A DNA stretch of 64,000 nt from Doryteuthis pealeii. Its lineage: Eukaryota; Mollusca; Cephalopoda; Myopsida; Loliginidae. The DNA lies in assembly GCA_023376005.1 (NCBI GenBank), contig CM042145.1, positions 62,173,159 through 62,237,158 on the forward strand. The letters are read 5' to 3'. A program made the position numbers and the translations under genes. The notes beneath the pieces are model-generated. The model had not been told where the DNA came from and searched no databases. It saw nothing but the letters and a program-made list of their open reading frames with translations. Positions 9,951 through 20,504 of the stretch are shown here, piece by piece (positions within the stretch are counted from its first letter, which is position 1; each line of letters starts with the position of its first letter).

Positions 9951-10270
9951 TTGGTTGATTGTGCTGGCTCCGTCTATAGAATTTGCTGAGTCCGTCATGA
10001 AGGCCGATCATGCCTGCTGATCTAAGACGAGCAAATGGGTGATCTCCAGCCAGTCACAGTTGCAGCCACACAATCTGTGGACACGAGAGAAGATATTTCA
10101 TTCAAGAATAGCCCTCACTATCATTGACCAGGTTTTTTTCTTGACCACCACAACACTTCTTCCAGTCAGGAGGGTGGTGTGGGGAAATTTTCCTGACGGA
10201 TGTATTCTCCAGATTGACGCCAAAGTGCATGACCAAGCCAGTGCAGATGCCTTGTGACCACGGCTTGCTG
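9949..10270. other. Unclassified higher-GC segment
   Basis: It opens with GGTTGGTTGATTGTGCTGGC and is clearly less AT-rich than its flanks. A 72-codon frame (10039-10257) has no recognisable domain. The GGTTGGTTGATT start resembles a retroposon tail, so this may be an unrelated retroposed piece or a transcript fragment. Confidence 0.35.
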
Positions 10271-10386
10271 AATCAAGTTATTTTATATTGAAGATACATG
10301 GTGTTTGATAGGAAATGATACTACCAGACCCGAAGAATGCTGTGTAGATATATATAGTTAAAGAAATAATTTCTTTGACTAATACA

Positions 10387-10636
10387 ATAAAGGTAAAGTT
10401 GACGTGGTGGCCTAATGTCGGTATCAGCCAGACAGTGAGGAAGTCTATCCCCTTTTCACTAGCACTAGACCAAGGAGATTGTTTTGACATCTAAGGTAGA
10501 GCGCTACACCTACCATCAGCTCCTCACTTTAACACTCAGATCCCTGTGCTACTCATATGACAAGTTGGCAAGGACCGGTATCAAACTAGGAACCTTGCGA
10601 TTCCTAGGCAAGTGCTCTATTGACTGAGTAGGTTGA

Positions 10637-10637
<1 letters not shown>
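10387..10637 (-). mobile_element. SINE-A, full length
   Basis: Read on the minus strand: a tRNA-like head (CAGTCAATAGAGCACTTGCC, AGGAATCGCAAGGTTCC), then ATGAGTAGCACAGGGATC, GTGTAGCGCTCTACC, GTGAAAAGGGGATAGAC and CTGATACCGACATTAGGCC. Box A is degraded (CTACTCAGTCAAT). Other copies lie at 20648, 59893, 62765 and 63741. A TA run follows its tRNA end. Confidence 0.85.

Positions 10638-10674
<37 letters not shown>
10637..10674. repeat. (TA)n microsatellite
   Basis: About 18 TA units between SINE-A and the foldback half-element. Confidence 0.95.
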
Positions 10675-10677
<3 letters not shown>

Positions 10678-11010
10678 TGCTGATGGGTACACGTCCTGCA
10701 TCCTTGACACACAAAGATCTAAAAGGATACAGTAAAATCATATCAATGTGTCCCAGTGTTTTTCTTTTTTCTTCCTTCACCATTTCAAGCTAACTGTAAA
10801 TACATTTCAATAGTTTCTTAGAAATGAATTACATAGGATAAGTTGCAAGGTAGGAGTTAGATGGCTTTAATTGTTTCCCCAGATCATAGATAAAAACCCT
10901 ACAATCTATTAAGAAACTTTAGTTGGGACCCATTAATTTTCCCCGGGGACTCATTCAAAGCAAATATGTGCATCCCAGGAGGCACTAAATCAAAAAGCTA
11001 TCAGCATCAT
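10675..11010 (+). mobile_element. Solo half of foldback element FB
   Basis: The sequence from GATGCTGATGGGTACAC through CCCAGTGTTTTTCTTTTTTC, CAAGCTAACTGTAAATAC, AAGGTAGGAGTTAGATGGC and GCAAATATGTGCATCCCAGG to TATCAGCATCAT matches the left arm of the 619-bp inverted-repeat element at 39425-40043. The second arm is absent. Confidence 0.8.
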
Positions 11011-11031
11011 TGTATATATATATGTTTCACC

Positions 11032-11065
11032 ATTCATTGATATATATTATATATCAATGAATAGT
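11032..11065. repeat. Short perfect hairpin
   Basis: ATTCATTGATATATA and its inverse TATATCAATGAAT flank a 3-base centre. Confidence 0.7.
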
Positions 11066-11454
11066 GAATTTTATATGGTGGCAAAAAGTAAATAAAAAAA
11101 GAAATCCTCTTGACGAAGAAAAAAGATTATTAAAATAGAAATAAAAGCAAAATCAATCAGTCGACAATTTCAGCTGAACTGTAATTTCTATTTCCCATCT
11201 GAAACATAAAATATGTAATAATTCATGGTTCTCCACCCTGATACACACTGTGCATGGATGCCACCCTTGGGTGTGTGTGTTCTTTTTTGTTTTGTTCTTT
11301 TTTATATTATAGACATTGTTGCACTGTATTATTATTACTTTGAACTCTGCATCACTATTAATACAAAGTAAATAATGGGGGAAAGTAAATTATTAACAGA
11401 TTAACACTATTCAGTCAGATTTCATTTATTATAGTTCAGACAAAATGAGTAGAG

Positions 11455-11660
11455 AGATAAAGAGAGAGAGAGAGAGAGATAAAGAGAGAGAGAGAGATAA
11501 AGAGATAAAGAGAGAGAGATAAAGAGAGAGAGATAAAGAGAGAGAGAGAGAGAGAGAGAGATAAAGAGAGAGAGAGAGAGATAAAGAGAGAGAGAGAGAT
11601 AAAGAGAGAGAGAGAGAGAGAGAGAGAGATAAAGAGAGAGAGAGATAAAGAGATTTTTTT
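11455..11660. repeat. GA-rich (ATAAAGAGAGAG)n minisatellite
   Basis: ATAAAG alternates with runs of GA of changing length, about a dozen times. GA-rich decay continues to about 11810. Reverse translation gives the SLSLSL frames, which are not genes. Confidence 0.95.
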
Positions 11661-12109
11661 TTAAAAAGACAGAAAGAGAGATTGAAAATGAGAGAGGTAG
11701 AGATTGGCAAAGAGAAAGAGAGTCAGGGAGATTGAAAATGAGCGAAAGAGAGAGAGATTGGTAGAGAGAGAAAGATTGGTAGATTGAGTGTGAGAGAGAG
11801 AGAGAGAGAATGTGCATATAATGACTAAGGAGTGATTTTTGTTTCGTTTTTGCTAAAAAAAAATAAAAATCTCGCTTCAATACTTATAAACATTACATTT
11901 CTGCTTCAATGCCTTTAACAACATTGTGAACATTTCTTCTTTGCACAACAAATATTGTAAATTTTGTTGGACTTTAAAAAAAGTAAAAGAATAAAGAAAG
12001 AGAAAAGTTTATTTTTTCTTTTCTTTTAAAACCTGGGAAACAACCTTCCATATGCTAAGAAGAAAAATAAGATGAAACAGAAAAAATTGGTTAGGATTAT
12101 TTTAGGGCC

Positions 12110-12302
12110 GTGTAAACTTGGTAGTGTCAGAGCCATGACGTCAGGAACTTTAAATTCCTGATAGGGTCACCCAGTGGTAAAAGAGGCTCTGGCAGAAAAT
12201 CCAAAGGGTGTCTCCATCATCAGGAATCAATGGCTTTTGGCATACTTGTCACTGTGATAAATCTGCAACAAACAAGGGCATCTCCTTACCCTGACCGGGA
12301 TA
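12110..12302 (+). repeat. Family F repeat, left part
   Basis: The blocks GGTGTCTCCATCATCAGGAA, TCAATGGCTTTTGGC and GGGCATCTCCTTACCCTGAC also occur at 36015-36320. The repeat is interrupted at about 12303 and resumes at about 13039. Confidence 0.65.
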
Positions 12303-13038
12303 TTTCATGACCGTTCCAAACAAAAATTATCAACCGTCCCAAATGGGGTTTGGACCGTCCCTAAACCAAAATATTTTTGTTTAATTCATTAGCATCATCT
12401 ATACTTGTCAGTCATCAGTAGCATAATAACATGTAATAAAACTTTAAGAAAAGCTGAAGCAGTGATAATTCTGGATATTTGGACAAAAAAATCCATTTCC
12501 TAATGACTAGGGAATGGATTTTTTGTCCAAATATAAATCATTTTATTCAAATCTGCTAGCATTTAATACAAACAATTATAACTAATTTTGACGCCTCTTA
12601 AAATGCATTCTGGTAAAAGAAGAAAACTTGTTCAAGTCAAGATGCAAACCTGTCCAATAAAAACGTAAATAAATAGATCACAGTTGAAAAAAAGGTTACT
12701 AACTAGACAGAAACATTTATTTATAATCAAGAATAATGAAATAAAAATTTTATAGACTAAAATTTATTCTATTTCCATCTTTATGCAGACATTTTCCAAT
12801 CATAAAAATATATACTGTGTGACTGTGTCTATTTCTTCAGTGTTGTTGCCATTAGTAATTTTAAGTCTAGAACTAGACCGTTTTTTGAGGTCAGCATTCG
12901 GGCAATCACTGGACGGCCAATATTGGAATGTAGTACTAACTTTTATGAAAAATTTTTACCGTCCCCGGCAAACTGTCCCAGATGACGTATTGATCGTCCC
13001 GGATGTAATTTTTATTGACGGCGTTAATGTCGAGCCCT
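12303..13038. mobile_element. Unclassified insert splitting family F
   Basis: About 735 bp lies between GGGATAT and GTTTGGGGGACGG, which are close together in the uninterrupted copy near 36200. Both ends contain repeated ACCGTCCC-like words (12326, 12351, 12957), partly in inverted arrangement. A strong hairpin sits at 12475-12534. A 102-codon frame (12783-13091) crosses the right junction and shows no recognisable domain. It may be a small non-autonomous DNA transposon. Confidence 0.4.
12475..12534. repeat. Long near-perfect hairpin
   Basis: Arms ATATTTGGACAAAAAAATCC (12475 on) and GGATTTTTTGTCCAAATAT (ending 12534), with CATTTCCTA/TAGGGAATG inside. About 27 bp of stem with a 5-base loop. 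Confidence 0.85.
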
Positions 13039-13150
13039 GGTTTGGGGGACGGCCTGTCAATTTCTTATTCCTTTGTTACTCCTTCCGTTAATTCACCACA
13101 GGTGAATTCATTGAATGAAGCCAACGCAACTGACCCGTCACAGAAACAGA
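13039..13150 (+). repeat. Family F repeat, right part
   Basis: GTTTGGGGGACGGCCTGTCA, then TTCTTATTC and TTACTCCTTCCG, match 36215-36270. The CTGACCCGTCACAG ending matches CCGACCCAGGG...CCGTCACA near 36280-36305. Confidence 0.65.
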
Positions 13151-13336
13151 AGAGTGAGGACAAAAGAAAGAATTGGATTCCTATCTTTAAATAGAGTTAA
13201 ATGATTAACAAAATGGTCCAAGTTAAAAATGTCTGTTTTGGCCCACAAAATATAATTAAATTAAATGTTTGTAAGTGAATAAAAGTTTTTTTTTTTGTTT
13301 TTTTTTAAAGAAAAATGAAACCCTTTTCTTTTTTTT

Positions 13337-13745
13337 TTATGGCATATCAATCACGGTGGGTCATTTAATGCTGGCAAAGTCTCGAAAGATTTGTAGCAAT
13401 AGCTTGGAAGAAAATTTTTAAAACTCAATTCAATTTTCTATTTAACCCATAGATGGGACCCTAACAGGTACTACCACTCCAGGTCAAAGTGGACCAGGGA
13501 GCAATGGTGATAAAGGGGTGCTCCACATTCCCCAGACATCCAGAAATGGAACCTCACCATCAGTTAGAGTTTAACGTCATACCCAGGACAATAAGACCCT
13601 CCGCCACCGCCTTCTAGCACATATATGATAAAAAGGGTTGGGGCTTGCCATAAGGGTAATAGGGTCGGGACAATCATGTAGGTGCTAGGGCTTGACATGG
13701 CCAGCCGATTCACCACTCGTCTAGCCTAAGTGGAATGTTGCATGT
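13337..13745 (-). mobile_element. Retroposon R, long copy
   Basis: It contains every block: TATGGCATATCAATC, TTTAACCCATAGATGGGACC, the GGTACTACCACTCC and ACCTCACCATCAG blocks, CACCGCCTTCTAGCAC, GGGTTGGGGCTTGCC, ATAGGGTCGGGACAATC and TAGGTGCTAGGGC. The minus strand is sense. At about 400 bp it is one of the longest copies. Confidence 0.75.
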
Positions 13746-14106
13746 ACCATTGTCTTTGGCATTATAAGTGAAAACATGTTGACATTTATGAAGATGACAT
13801 TTATTGTTGTTAAGTAGGCAACAAGGTTGTTTGACTATCACTAAAGACAATTGAAATCAATACAATCAGCTCTTGGGCTGGCAACATACATAGAATGGCA
13901 GAATCTTTTTATCTTATATTTTGTCTATAAGTACACACACCGAAATATAGGTAAAGAGTTATCTATTTTTGCAAGGTAACATAAAACAAAAAGCTAAAGA
14001 CAAGTGTGAATACCAACAAATTACCATTTTGGGATTTAACATTTTTAATATTTAAAACGTGGTACAAATGCACAAGATTTGATTTGATTTGATTTGATCT
14101 GTTCTT

Positions 14107-14160
14107 GTTTTACGGCATATCAACCTCAATGGGTCATTTAATGCCAACTACGTTTTTGAA
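14107..14160 (-). mobile_element. Retroposon R 3' end fragment
   Basis: Only the tail-proximal block is present (TACGGCATATCAACCTCAAT, GGGTCATTTAATGCC), so this is a severely 5'-truncated insertion. A (GATTT)n run lies just to its left at 14073-14097. Confidence 0.6.
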
Positions 14161-14321
14161 ATGAATTGGTGATAATGTTTAATTTTCTAAAGGTTTTTTT
14201 TGTTTTTTGTTTTTTGACATTTTTTTTTTGTGAATGAAACTTTTAGATGTTTTTGTTAACATATATTTTGTGTTTTCACTTTTTTTGGAAGATTTTTAGA
14301 TTTTGTTGTAATGTGTGCTTC

Positions 14322-14521
14322 TAATGCACAAGAGATAATATCATTAGAATCGCATTTTACGTATAAATAGCATTAGATGTTGGAAACTCCCAAAGGAGCT
14401 TAATCCTAACACTAGCCCTAACATTAGCATCACAAAGGCTTCGGGTATTTCAGTGAAATGTAATGAAATGCGTTTTATACGTAATCTAATGATATTATCT
14501 CTTGCGCGCTAATGTGCATTA
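14322..14521. mobile_element. TA-flanked MITE (200 bp)
   Basis: The ends read TA then ATGCACA, and TGTGCAT then TA. Beyond the terminal word, inverted arms share AAGAGATAATATCATTAGA and TACGTATAAA. A TA flank with long inverted repeats fits a Tc1/mariner-type miniature element. No coding. Confidence 0.75.
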
Positions 14522-14594
14522 ATACTGAAAAAGTAGCTTATTTAAAACACAGTGCTACCTTGACTTAAAAATGATGTACAGCACAAATGTAAGG

Positions 14595-14846
14595 GTCATC
14601 ATAATAGGAAGTGGACCCAGCAACACGAGTTCAAATTCTGGATGGGGCTGGTAGGATAGAGTTAATTCCTTTGGTAAAGTTATACATCTATTATCTCTCC
14701 AGCTATGGATAAATAGGACAGACTGGGCTCTTTAATCTTAGTATATCAATCAGTTGAGGAAAAGGATAACTCTAAATTCAAATCTGATAAACTCTGCTTA
14801 AAAATTGACCCTGTGTCACACCCTCCTCGGGTTGGTAAATAGATAC
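14595..14846 (+). mobile_element. SINE-B copy
   Basis: It has GAGTTCAAATTCTGG (box B), GGATGGGGCTGG, CCAGCTATGGATAAATAGG, GGGCTCTTTAATC and ATTGACCCTGTGTCAC, ending in GGTTGGTAAATAGATA. The box A region is degraded. Confidence 0.75.
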
Positions 14847-14954
14847 AGCACAAATGCAGACCCCCACAACATTTCATTCAGTTACAAACTGGACTGAAAA
14901 ATGCTTTATTCTGTAAGATTATTTCATTACAGCGATACACTAAAAATACTCTTA

Positions 14955-15395
14955 CTTAGGCTAGACTGGTGGTTAGAGAGGCCTCCTCCAATCAATTGGC
15001 TGGTCACGTCAAGCTGTGGGACCTATATGATTGTCCCAACCCTATTGCCCTTATGATAAGCCCCAACCCTTTTTATCATATGTGCTAGAAGGCAGTGACT
15101 GAGGGTCTTCATGTCCTGGGTATGCCGTTAAAATCTATCAAATGGTGAAGTTCCATTTCTGGAGCTCTGGGGAATATGTAGTACCCCTTCATCATCATTA
15201 CTCCCAGGTCGACTGACCTGGAGTGGTTGTAAGTTAGGGTCCCATCTACGGATTAAGTAGAAAAAAAAATGTGTTTTAAAAAAATTCAGTTTTTCAAAAA
15301 AAATTTGAGTACCCATCAAGAATGAATAAAAACAAAATGTCTTCGGCATATAATAACCCAACAAGGGTTGAAATGACTTAAAACCCCAGCCAACC
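14955..15395 (+). mobile_element. Retroposon R, longest copy
   Basis: Here the sense strand is plus. It runs from GCTAGACTGGTGGTTAGAGA and CAATTGGCTGGTCACG to an A-poor 3' end, AAACCCCAGCCAACCAACT, a (CCAA)n-type tail. The 89-codon minus-strand frame inside it has no domain and is incidental. Confidence 0.75.
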
Positions 15396-15399
15396 AACT

Positions 15400-15750
15400 A
15401 AAAATGTTCTATGATATGCTGTTTTTGTTGGGTTACAGTTATGTATAGATAGATAGATAGATAAATTTTAGCAATATATAGATACTCTTTTAATACAGTG
15501 TATTTTTTGTATATTAGATATACTTGAGGATATAAAGATTTAAGAGTAGAAGATGCTAGACATATTTGTGGTTTTTACTTAATTTCTTCTTTTTTTTCCT
15601 TGACCCCCCCCCCATTTCACTTTCATAAGAGTTCTGCACTCTCAAACCACTACAAATCTGAAGAACCAACTCTCCACTTGTATTATTTTAACACATTGTT
15701 AGAGAAACTATTCAAATAATAGTCTATACATTGACTAAACATCACAATAC
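15400..15750. other. No gene recognised; (GATA)n and poly-C tracts
   Basis: A short GATA run is at 15445-15464 and a C9 run near 15605. Otherwise AT-rich with no match. Confidence 0.5.
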
Positions 15751-15751
15751 A

Positions 15752-15755
<4 letters not shown>

Positions 15756-15820
<65 letters not shown>

Positions 15821-15824
15821 TACA
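15756..15824. repeat. (TA)n microsatellite
   Basis: About 33 TA units. Confidence 0.97.
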
Positions 15825-15829
15825 CACAT

Positions 15830-16248
15830 TGTGAAAAGAAGCAGCTCTTTCATAAACTATAAAGCATATTGCATTATTAGAGGGGGGGGGAGACTGAAAG
15901 GAATTAAGAACCTTGAAGATATCATCATCATCATCAAACTGACACAAAAGTCTATGCAGCTCGTTTCTTCTTCCTCTAAGAGATCAAAATGCTTTCACAT
16001 TTTACAGTACTTTTTGTCATCAATAAGTTCTCGACTTGCCACAGAGAGCAAACTTGTTTTCCCCCTCCCCTACACACACTCCCAGACAAAGAAAAAACCC
16101 TGCCGGATATGGTAACCCCAAGGAATCTGATCATTAGTAAAGGCTGAATTGATCTGTCTGCACCAGTTCATTGATTTACAACGTTCCTCTCTCTCCCCTC
16201 TTTCTCTACCCCTCTCCACGCTATTCTAACAGCTATTGAACGAGTGGG

Positions 16249-16285
<37 letters not shown>

Positions 16286-16905
16286 ATGTTTTCAAGATTT
16301 TCAAGATCAGATTATGGCCATTTATTGATCTGGTTCTCTCATCTTTGTGCCGTTATTTCAAATTTCACTTCACATCATCATTTCAACATATCTTCTCAGC
16401 AGACCATTATTAAAAAAAAAAAAAAGACACATCTGACGCAGGTTGATATTTACAATAGAGATTTACATCACTAATTATTGACTCAAAATCGTGTTTGTTT
16501 TCACTAGCAGAGGTTGTTCATGGGCATCAATAAAAAAAATAAAAATAAAAACATACAGGTCAGTTTTACATAAACAGAAATGAAATCTGAGTGTGTTGGC
16601 ACATGAGCTGGTAAATAAATAAATCTATCTATACACATATATAAAGGTTGGTTTATTTCTTATTTCTAACCTGGTGGTGTTAAAAGTTCCTCCACACTTA
16701 CAGACTTTGCTCAATCCAAAAAAGAGATAATCCCTATCTGTGGATAATGGTTTTATAACAAAGGCAACATACAGTTAAAATTTTAATTTTCTATCATCAG
16801 GTCATGCTGGCAGCACAGATATCTATGACAGTCTCTCAACACCCGTCCCTATTGTTTATTGCCGGGGGGGGGGGTGCATCCTAAGAAAGAACAATATTTG
16901 TTATT
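15830..16905. other. No gene recognised; (AAT)n at 16248-16283
   Basis: Mixed sequence with higher GC in 15950-16240, a pyrimidine-rich run (16190-16220) and an (AAT)n run of about 12 units. No domain or exon is convincing in the 94- and 76-codon frames here. Confidence 0.5.
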
Positions 16906-16909
16906 TTGT

Positions 16910-17125
16910 ATTATATGAATTATTCAGACTATTGTCCTCATCTTTATTGTTAACTGTACAACGTTTTGGCCAATGTGCCCTCCGGCCTTCTTCAGGTATT
17001 TCTTATCAGACTTGGGAACTTGAAGACTGGATGACACATTGGCCGAAACGTTGTACAGCTAACAATAAACATGAGAATAATAGTCTGAATAATTGAAATA
17101 ATACAAATTATCAAGCCTCATCTCA
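16910..17125. mobile_element. Family D palindromic repeat
   Basis: The inverted arms include AATTATTCAGACTATTGTCC on the left and GGACAAT-like AGAATAATAGTCTGAATAATT on the right. The inner pair is ACGTTTTGGCC/GGCCGAAACGT. The interior has GGCCTTCTTCAGGTATTTC. Arms of about 70 bp make almost the whole unit fold back. Confidence 0.7.
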
Positions 17126-17165
17126 AATGTTTTGTTTTGTTATTGCTTTGTTTTAAAAGGTTATA

Positions 17166-17531
17166 TCATCGAAATGCTTGACCTCATACTGAATTCCTGA
17201 AGCATCACCCTGGAGTTCTACAGTGTTTCCCTACTGCCTCTGGTATTGCATTAGTTGTCTGTAGAATATATTTAAAAAGACTTGAGCCTTCAGGTTTCCT
17301 TAGAGGAATTAATCACAAGGCAATCTGATGAGCGAGTTGGCCACGGGATGTCACCATCCACAGAGAGATGAGACACCCTGGAAATATTTCTTTCACAACT
17401 CAAATGTTCAACATTCCATGCCACAATGCCAACTGAAATGGCACGGCTGCTGCGGCACAAGAACATACCTCCCACCCACTCACCGGTACTAGCACCTGTG
17501 CAGTTTAAATGCACAAGATCATTCAGCCAGA

Positions 17532-17532
<1 letters not shown>
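17166..17532 (-). pseudogene. DD34E-type mariner-like transposase relic
   Basis: The minus strand reads ERNISRVSHLSVDGDIPWPT and RSSD, matching the W-P-x-R-S-x-D motif around the second catalytic aspartate in a large group of invertebrate Tc1/mariner transposases. The expected downstream LWGYLK region is replaced by degraded codons and stops. It is truncated upstream by a TA run. Confidence 0.6.

Positions 17533-17533
<1 letters not shown>

Positions 17534-17592
<59 letters not shown>
17534..17592. repeat. (TA)n microsatellite
   Basis: About 29 TA units, directly abutting the MITE at 17594. Confidence 0.97.
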
Positions 17593-17593
<1 letters not shown>

Positions 17594-17594
<1 letters not shown>

Positions 17595-18029
17595 TCACTA
17601 ATACAATTAAAAGTTTGTCTTACCAATGGTGTCGTAACATCACTTTTAGGTGATTATCCGTCATTATCTTGAAAAACAGGAAAAACAATTTAACATAGAA
17701 TGGAAAATACTGGACCAATCGAAACCATACATAAACGGATCAAAGAATTTCATTGTGCATCACTGAAAAATTGCAAATTCTACAAGGCATAAGCTCGGAA
17801 CACGATTTTCTAAATAATAAAATGGAATTTTTTGAGCATGCCCATACCGAAAAAAAATTTATGATATGGAATTGGACTAACCAAAACCTCAGACCGCCAT
17901 AATTAAGAATTCACATATAAATAAACGCACACAAAATAAATAAATAAATAAAAAAAGGATGACGGATAATCACCTAAAAGTGATGTTCCAAAACCATTGG
18001 TAAGACAAACTTTTAATTGTATTGGTGAC
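17594..18029. mobile_element. MITE with 72-bp terminal inverted repeats
   Basis: The left end starts GTCACTAATACAATTAAAAG and the right end is its inverse, CTTTTAATTGTATTGGTGAC. TA lies at 17592-17593 and 18030-18031. Homology between arms continues through TTTGTCTTACCAATGG and AACATCACTTTTAGGTG to ATTATCCGTCAT, about 72 bp with a few differences. The middle (17666-17957) is AT-rich and non-coding. The high arm identity suggests a fairly young element. Confidence 0.88.
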
Positions 18030-18104
18030 TATAAATAAATAAAAATAAATACAGAAGTAATTGAGCACTTAATAATCATTTCTCCAATAATAATAACAAA
18101 AAAT

Positions 18105-18150
<46 letters not shown>

Positions 18151-18187
18151 GGAGTTAAATGAGGTAATCAATCCGACATTATGAGGA

Positions 18188-18462
18188 GAAATGTAGACAA
18201 ACATAGGATGTTACATTGGATGGATCATATCATTAACATTCAATTGTGAACACTAATCAACGAATGGTTATGAATCTTTTTAAAATAATTTCCAAACTCA
18301 ACTCATTCAAAACATCCATCATCTTTTAAGAACAAAAATCTTTTTCCCTTGTTTCGTGTTGTCCTGAAAAAGGTTTCTTTGTAAACCAAAATGTTCAAAC
18401 ATTGACACAACAACCAATAAGAAACTTCCATCCAATGTAACATCCCATGTTTGTCTACATTT
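18188..18462. mobile_element. Foldback repeat, same arms as 4159
   Basis: The arm at 18188-18223 (GAAATGTAGACAAACATAGG, then ATGTTACATTGGATGG) is inverted at 18428-18462. The arm word GTAGACAAACA is shared with 4166 and 31760. The interior has the AAGGTTTCTTTGTAAACC and AAAATGTTCAAAC pieces. Confidence 0.6.
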
Positions 18463-18465
18463 CTT

Positions 18466-18477
<12 letters not shown>

Positions 18478-18512
<35 letters not shown>

Positions 18513-18531
18513 CATACACACACACACACAC
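18478..18531. repeat. (TA)n/(CA)n microsatellite
   Basis: Compound run. Confidence 0.95.
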
Positions 18532-18564
18532 ACCCTGAAAGATCCGTTTCTGTAAATATGAGGA

Positions 18565-18725
18565 TTGCTGAAAAGTTCTTAGTCCAACCAAGTAGGAATT
18601 TTTTTTTTTTTTTTTTTTTTTTTTAGTGTGAAAGAAACTGGATAATTGTGTTGAACATTGAGATGATTATGTTTCTCTGATTCTCAGTCATTCCCTTCTT
18701 GGTGAATCTAAGAACTTTTCAGTTA
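18565..18725. mobile_element. Mariner-type MITE relic
   Basis: GCTGAAAAGTTCTTAG at 18567 is inverted as CTAAGAACTTTTCAG at 18709-18723. This terminal motif is typical of one mariner group. The interior is non-coding, with a T24 run. Confidence 0.6.
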
Positions 18726-19099
18726 CCCAGAGAAGCATCATATGAAAAAAAAAAGTTGAATAGATTAGCTAATAAGAATTTTAGCTGATAAAAAAAAAAA
18801 TTAAAAAAAAAAAAAAAAAAAAAAAGGCAAGATAGTTATTTGACAAAGTTTATAGAAAATCTCTCTTGATGAATCTAATGTTACAATATCTTTTTAAAAA
18901 AATATATAGAGGTGGGGGATCAGTGATTTTTGTTGCAACTGAAGCATGCTTCATGTTTAGACAACTGTTTTGCAATGGTGGGAAAATGTCCTAAAAAACC
19001 CAGGAATTTTACTGAATCATACAGTTAACAAAGCCTGAGTGCTGACTAAGTAAACACAGTTAGATCAAAGTATGTGTGTGTAATACATATATACATGCA

Positions 19100-19638
19100 C
19101 AAGGTGATTGTAAAGTAACTCCCAACTTTAAAAAATCTTATGATTTTTGAATCATCATTTTTACAAAAAATGAATATGAGAATAACATAACATGAAGTTA
19201 TATTTAAAATTCTATATGAGCACCAGCATTCAACTCCAACTTCTCAAGCCACTCGGGAATTGCATCAACTGATTTTCCCAGGAACTCTTGTGGAATGGCA
19301 GAAATAAATTCTTGTATTCATCCTACAAGTTCTTCCAAAGTCGTTGGTTTCATAGACTTGCACCTTCAACCAACCCCAAAGAAAAGAAAAAAAAATTGCA
19401 TGGTGTTAAATCAAGGCTCCTAACCGGCCAATCATGCAGACCACATCTACCCATCCATTTCCCAGGAAAATTGTGATTCGGCCATTCAAGAACAACAATA
19501 GGAAAATGTGGAGGAGCACCATCTTGCATAAAAATAAAGTTTTCAATATTCTCCCAAGTATTCTTATATTCCTTTTTTTGTAAAAATGAGATGCAGAAAT
19601 AAATAAGATTTTTAAAATAGGGAGTTACTTTACAAACA
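19100..19638 (-). mobile_element. Internally deleted mariner-like element
   Basis: TIR-like ends TTGTAAAGTAACTCCC lie at 19108 (plus) and 19620-19635 (minus). They enclose a minus-strand transposase remnant. The element is about 540 bp against about 1.3 kb for a complete one. Confidence 0.8.
19350..19580 (-). pseudogene. DD34D/E transposase fragment
   Basis: Minus-strand translation shows FIFMQDGAPPHF (second catalytic D), FPGKWMGRCGLHDWPVRS (the W-P-x-R-S motif) and LDLTPCNFFFF, followed by a degraded WG. This is the core of the group that usually reads QDGAPPHF, then RSPDLTPLDFFLWG. A frameshift at the A/T run near 19386 ends the frame. Confidence 0.8.
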
Positions 19639-19640
19639 AC

Positions 19641-19676
<36 letters not shown>

Positions 19677-20338
19677 CAGCAAGTTTTTAAGCAAACAGCA
19701 TTTCAACGATAAATAAAAAGTAAAATTTTCTAAAAAAATTCCCAGTAGGCAATCTAAAACTTCATGAAGTTCAAAAAGATTTTATCTTTTTTTTTTCTTT
19801 TTTTTAAATTTCTTATCTGTAATGGCATTTAGAGTAACACCTCACCAGTTAAGAGAATTCTAGGCTGTTTAGTTATGATATCTAAAAGTTCTACACTTTC
19901 TACTACAAGTTGGAAATTGTAAAATAATAAGAGAGAAATTTTTGGGGTTTTTTTTAATCATGTTCTGGGAAACAAATTGTAAATGAGCAAAAGTAGCAAT
20001 AAAAAAAATAAAAAAATAGACATTTCTTTTTTTTTTTTTTTATCTGATAGGGTGGAAAATTAAATTAATGTCACTAGAATATAAAAATATCCAGAAACTA
20101 TCAAAGACCCCCAAAGAAATTTAAGAGAATGCAAATCTAATTTAAACAGGAGATATCTGCAATGAAATAATAAATAAAAATCTATTGCATATGATTAAGG
20201 GATCAATTGGGTATTAAAAGAAGACGATATAAAAGTTACTGAAGTTCACACTGACAAAGTAGGTGAAAGCACTACAGTTTTGTAGTACCAATATATTCTA
20301 CAGAATGAGAAAGATGCATTCATTGTTCCTTTTTCAGA

Positions 20339-20356
20339 TTATATATATATATATAT

Positions 20357-20393
<37 letters not shown>

Positions 20394-20395
20394 AG
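20339..20395. repeat. (TA)n(CA)n microsatellite
   Basis: Compound run ending in CA units. Confidence 0.95.
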
Positions 20396-20480
20396 TCAAG
20401 TCAGCATGGACATCTGGTTACTGAGAGTTTCTCGCCTATGAGAGAAACTCCATGCCCACTTCTAAATATAGTACCCATAT
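20396..20480. repeat. Dispersed hairpin repeat (SINE-D-like)
   Basis: TCAGCATGGACATCTGGTTA, then GAGAGTTTCTC and GAGAAACTC (a hairpin), then CTAAATATAGTACCCATAT. Related pieces lie at 30951-31060, 38584-38650 and 53272-53338, each beside a TA or CA microsatellite. Confidence 0.45.
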
Positions 20481-20504
20481 AATATACATACGCACACACA
20501 CACA

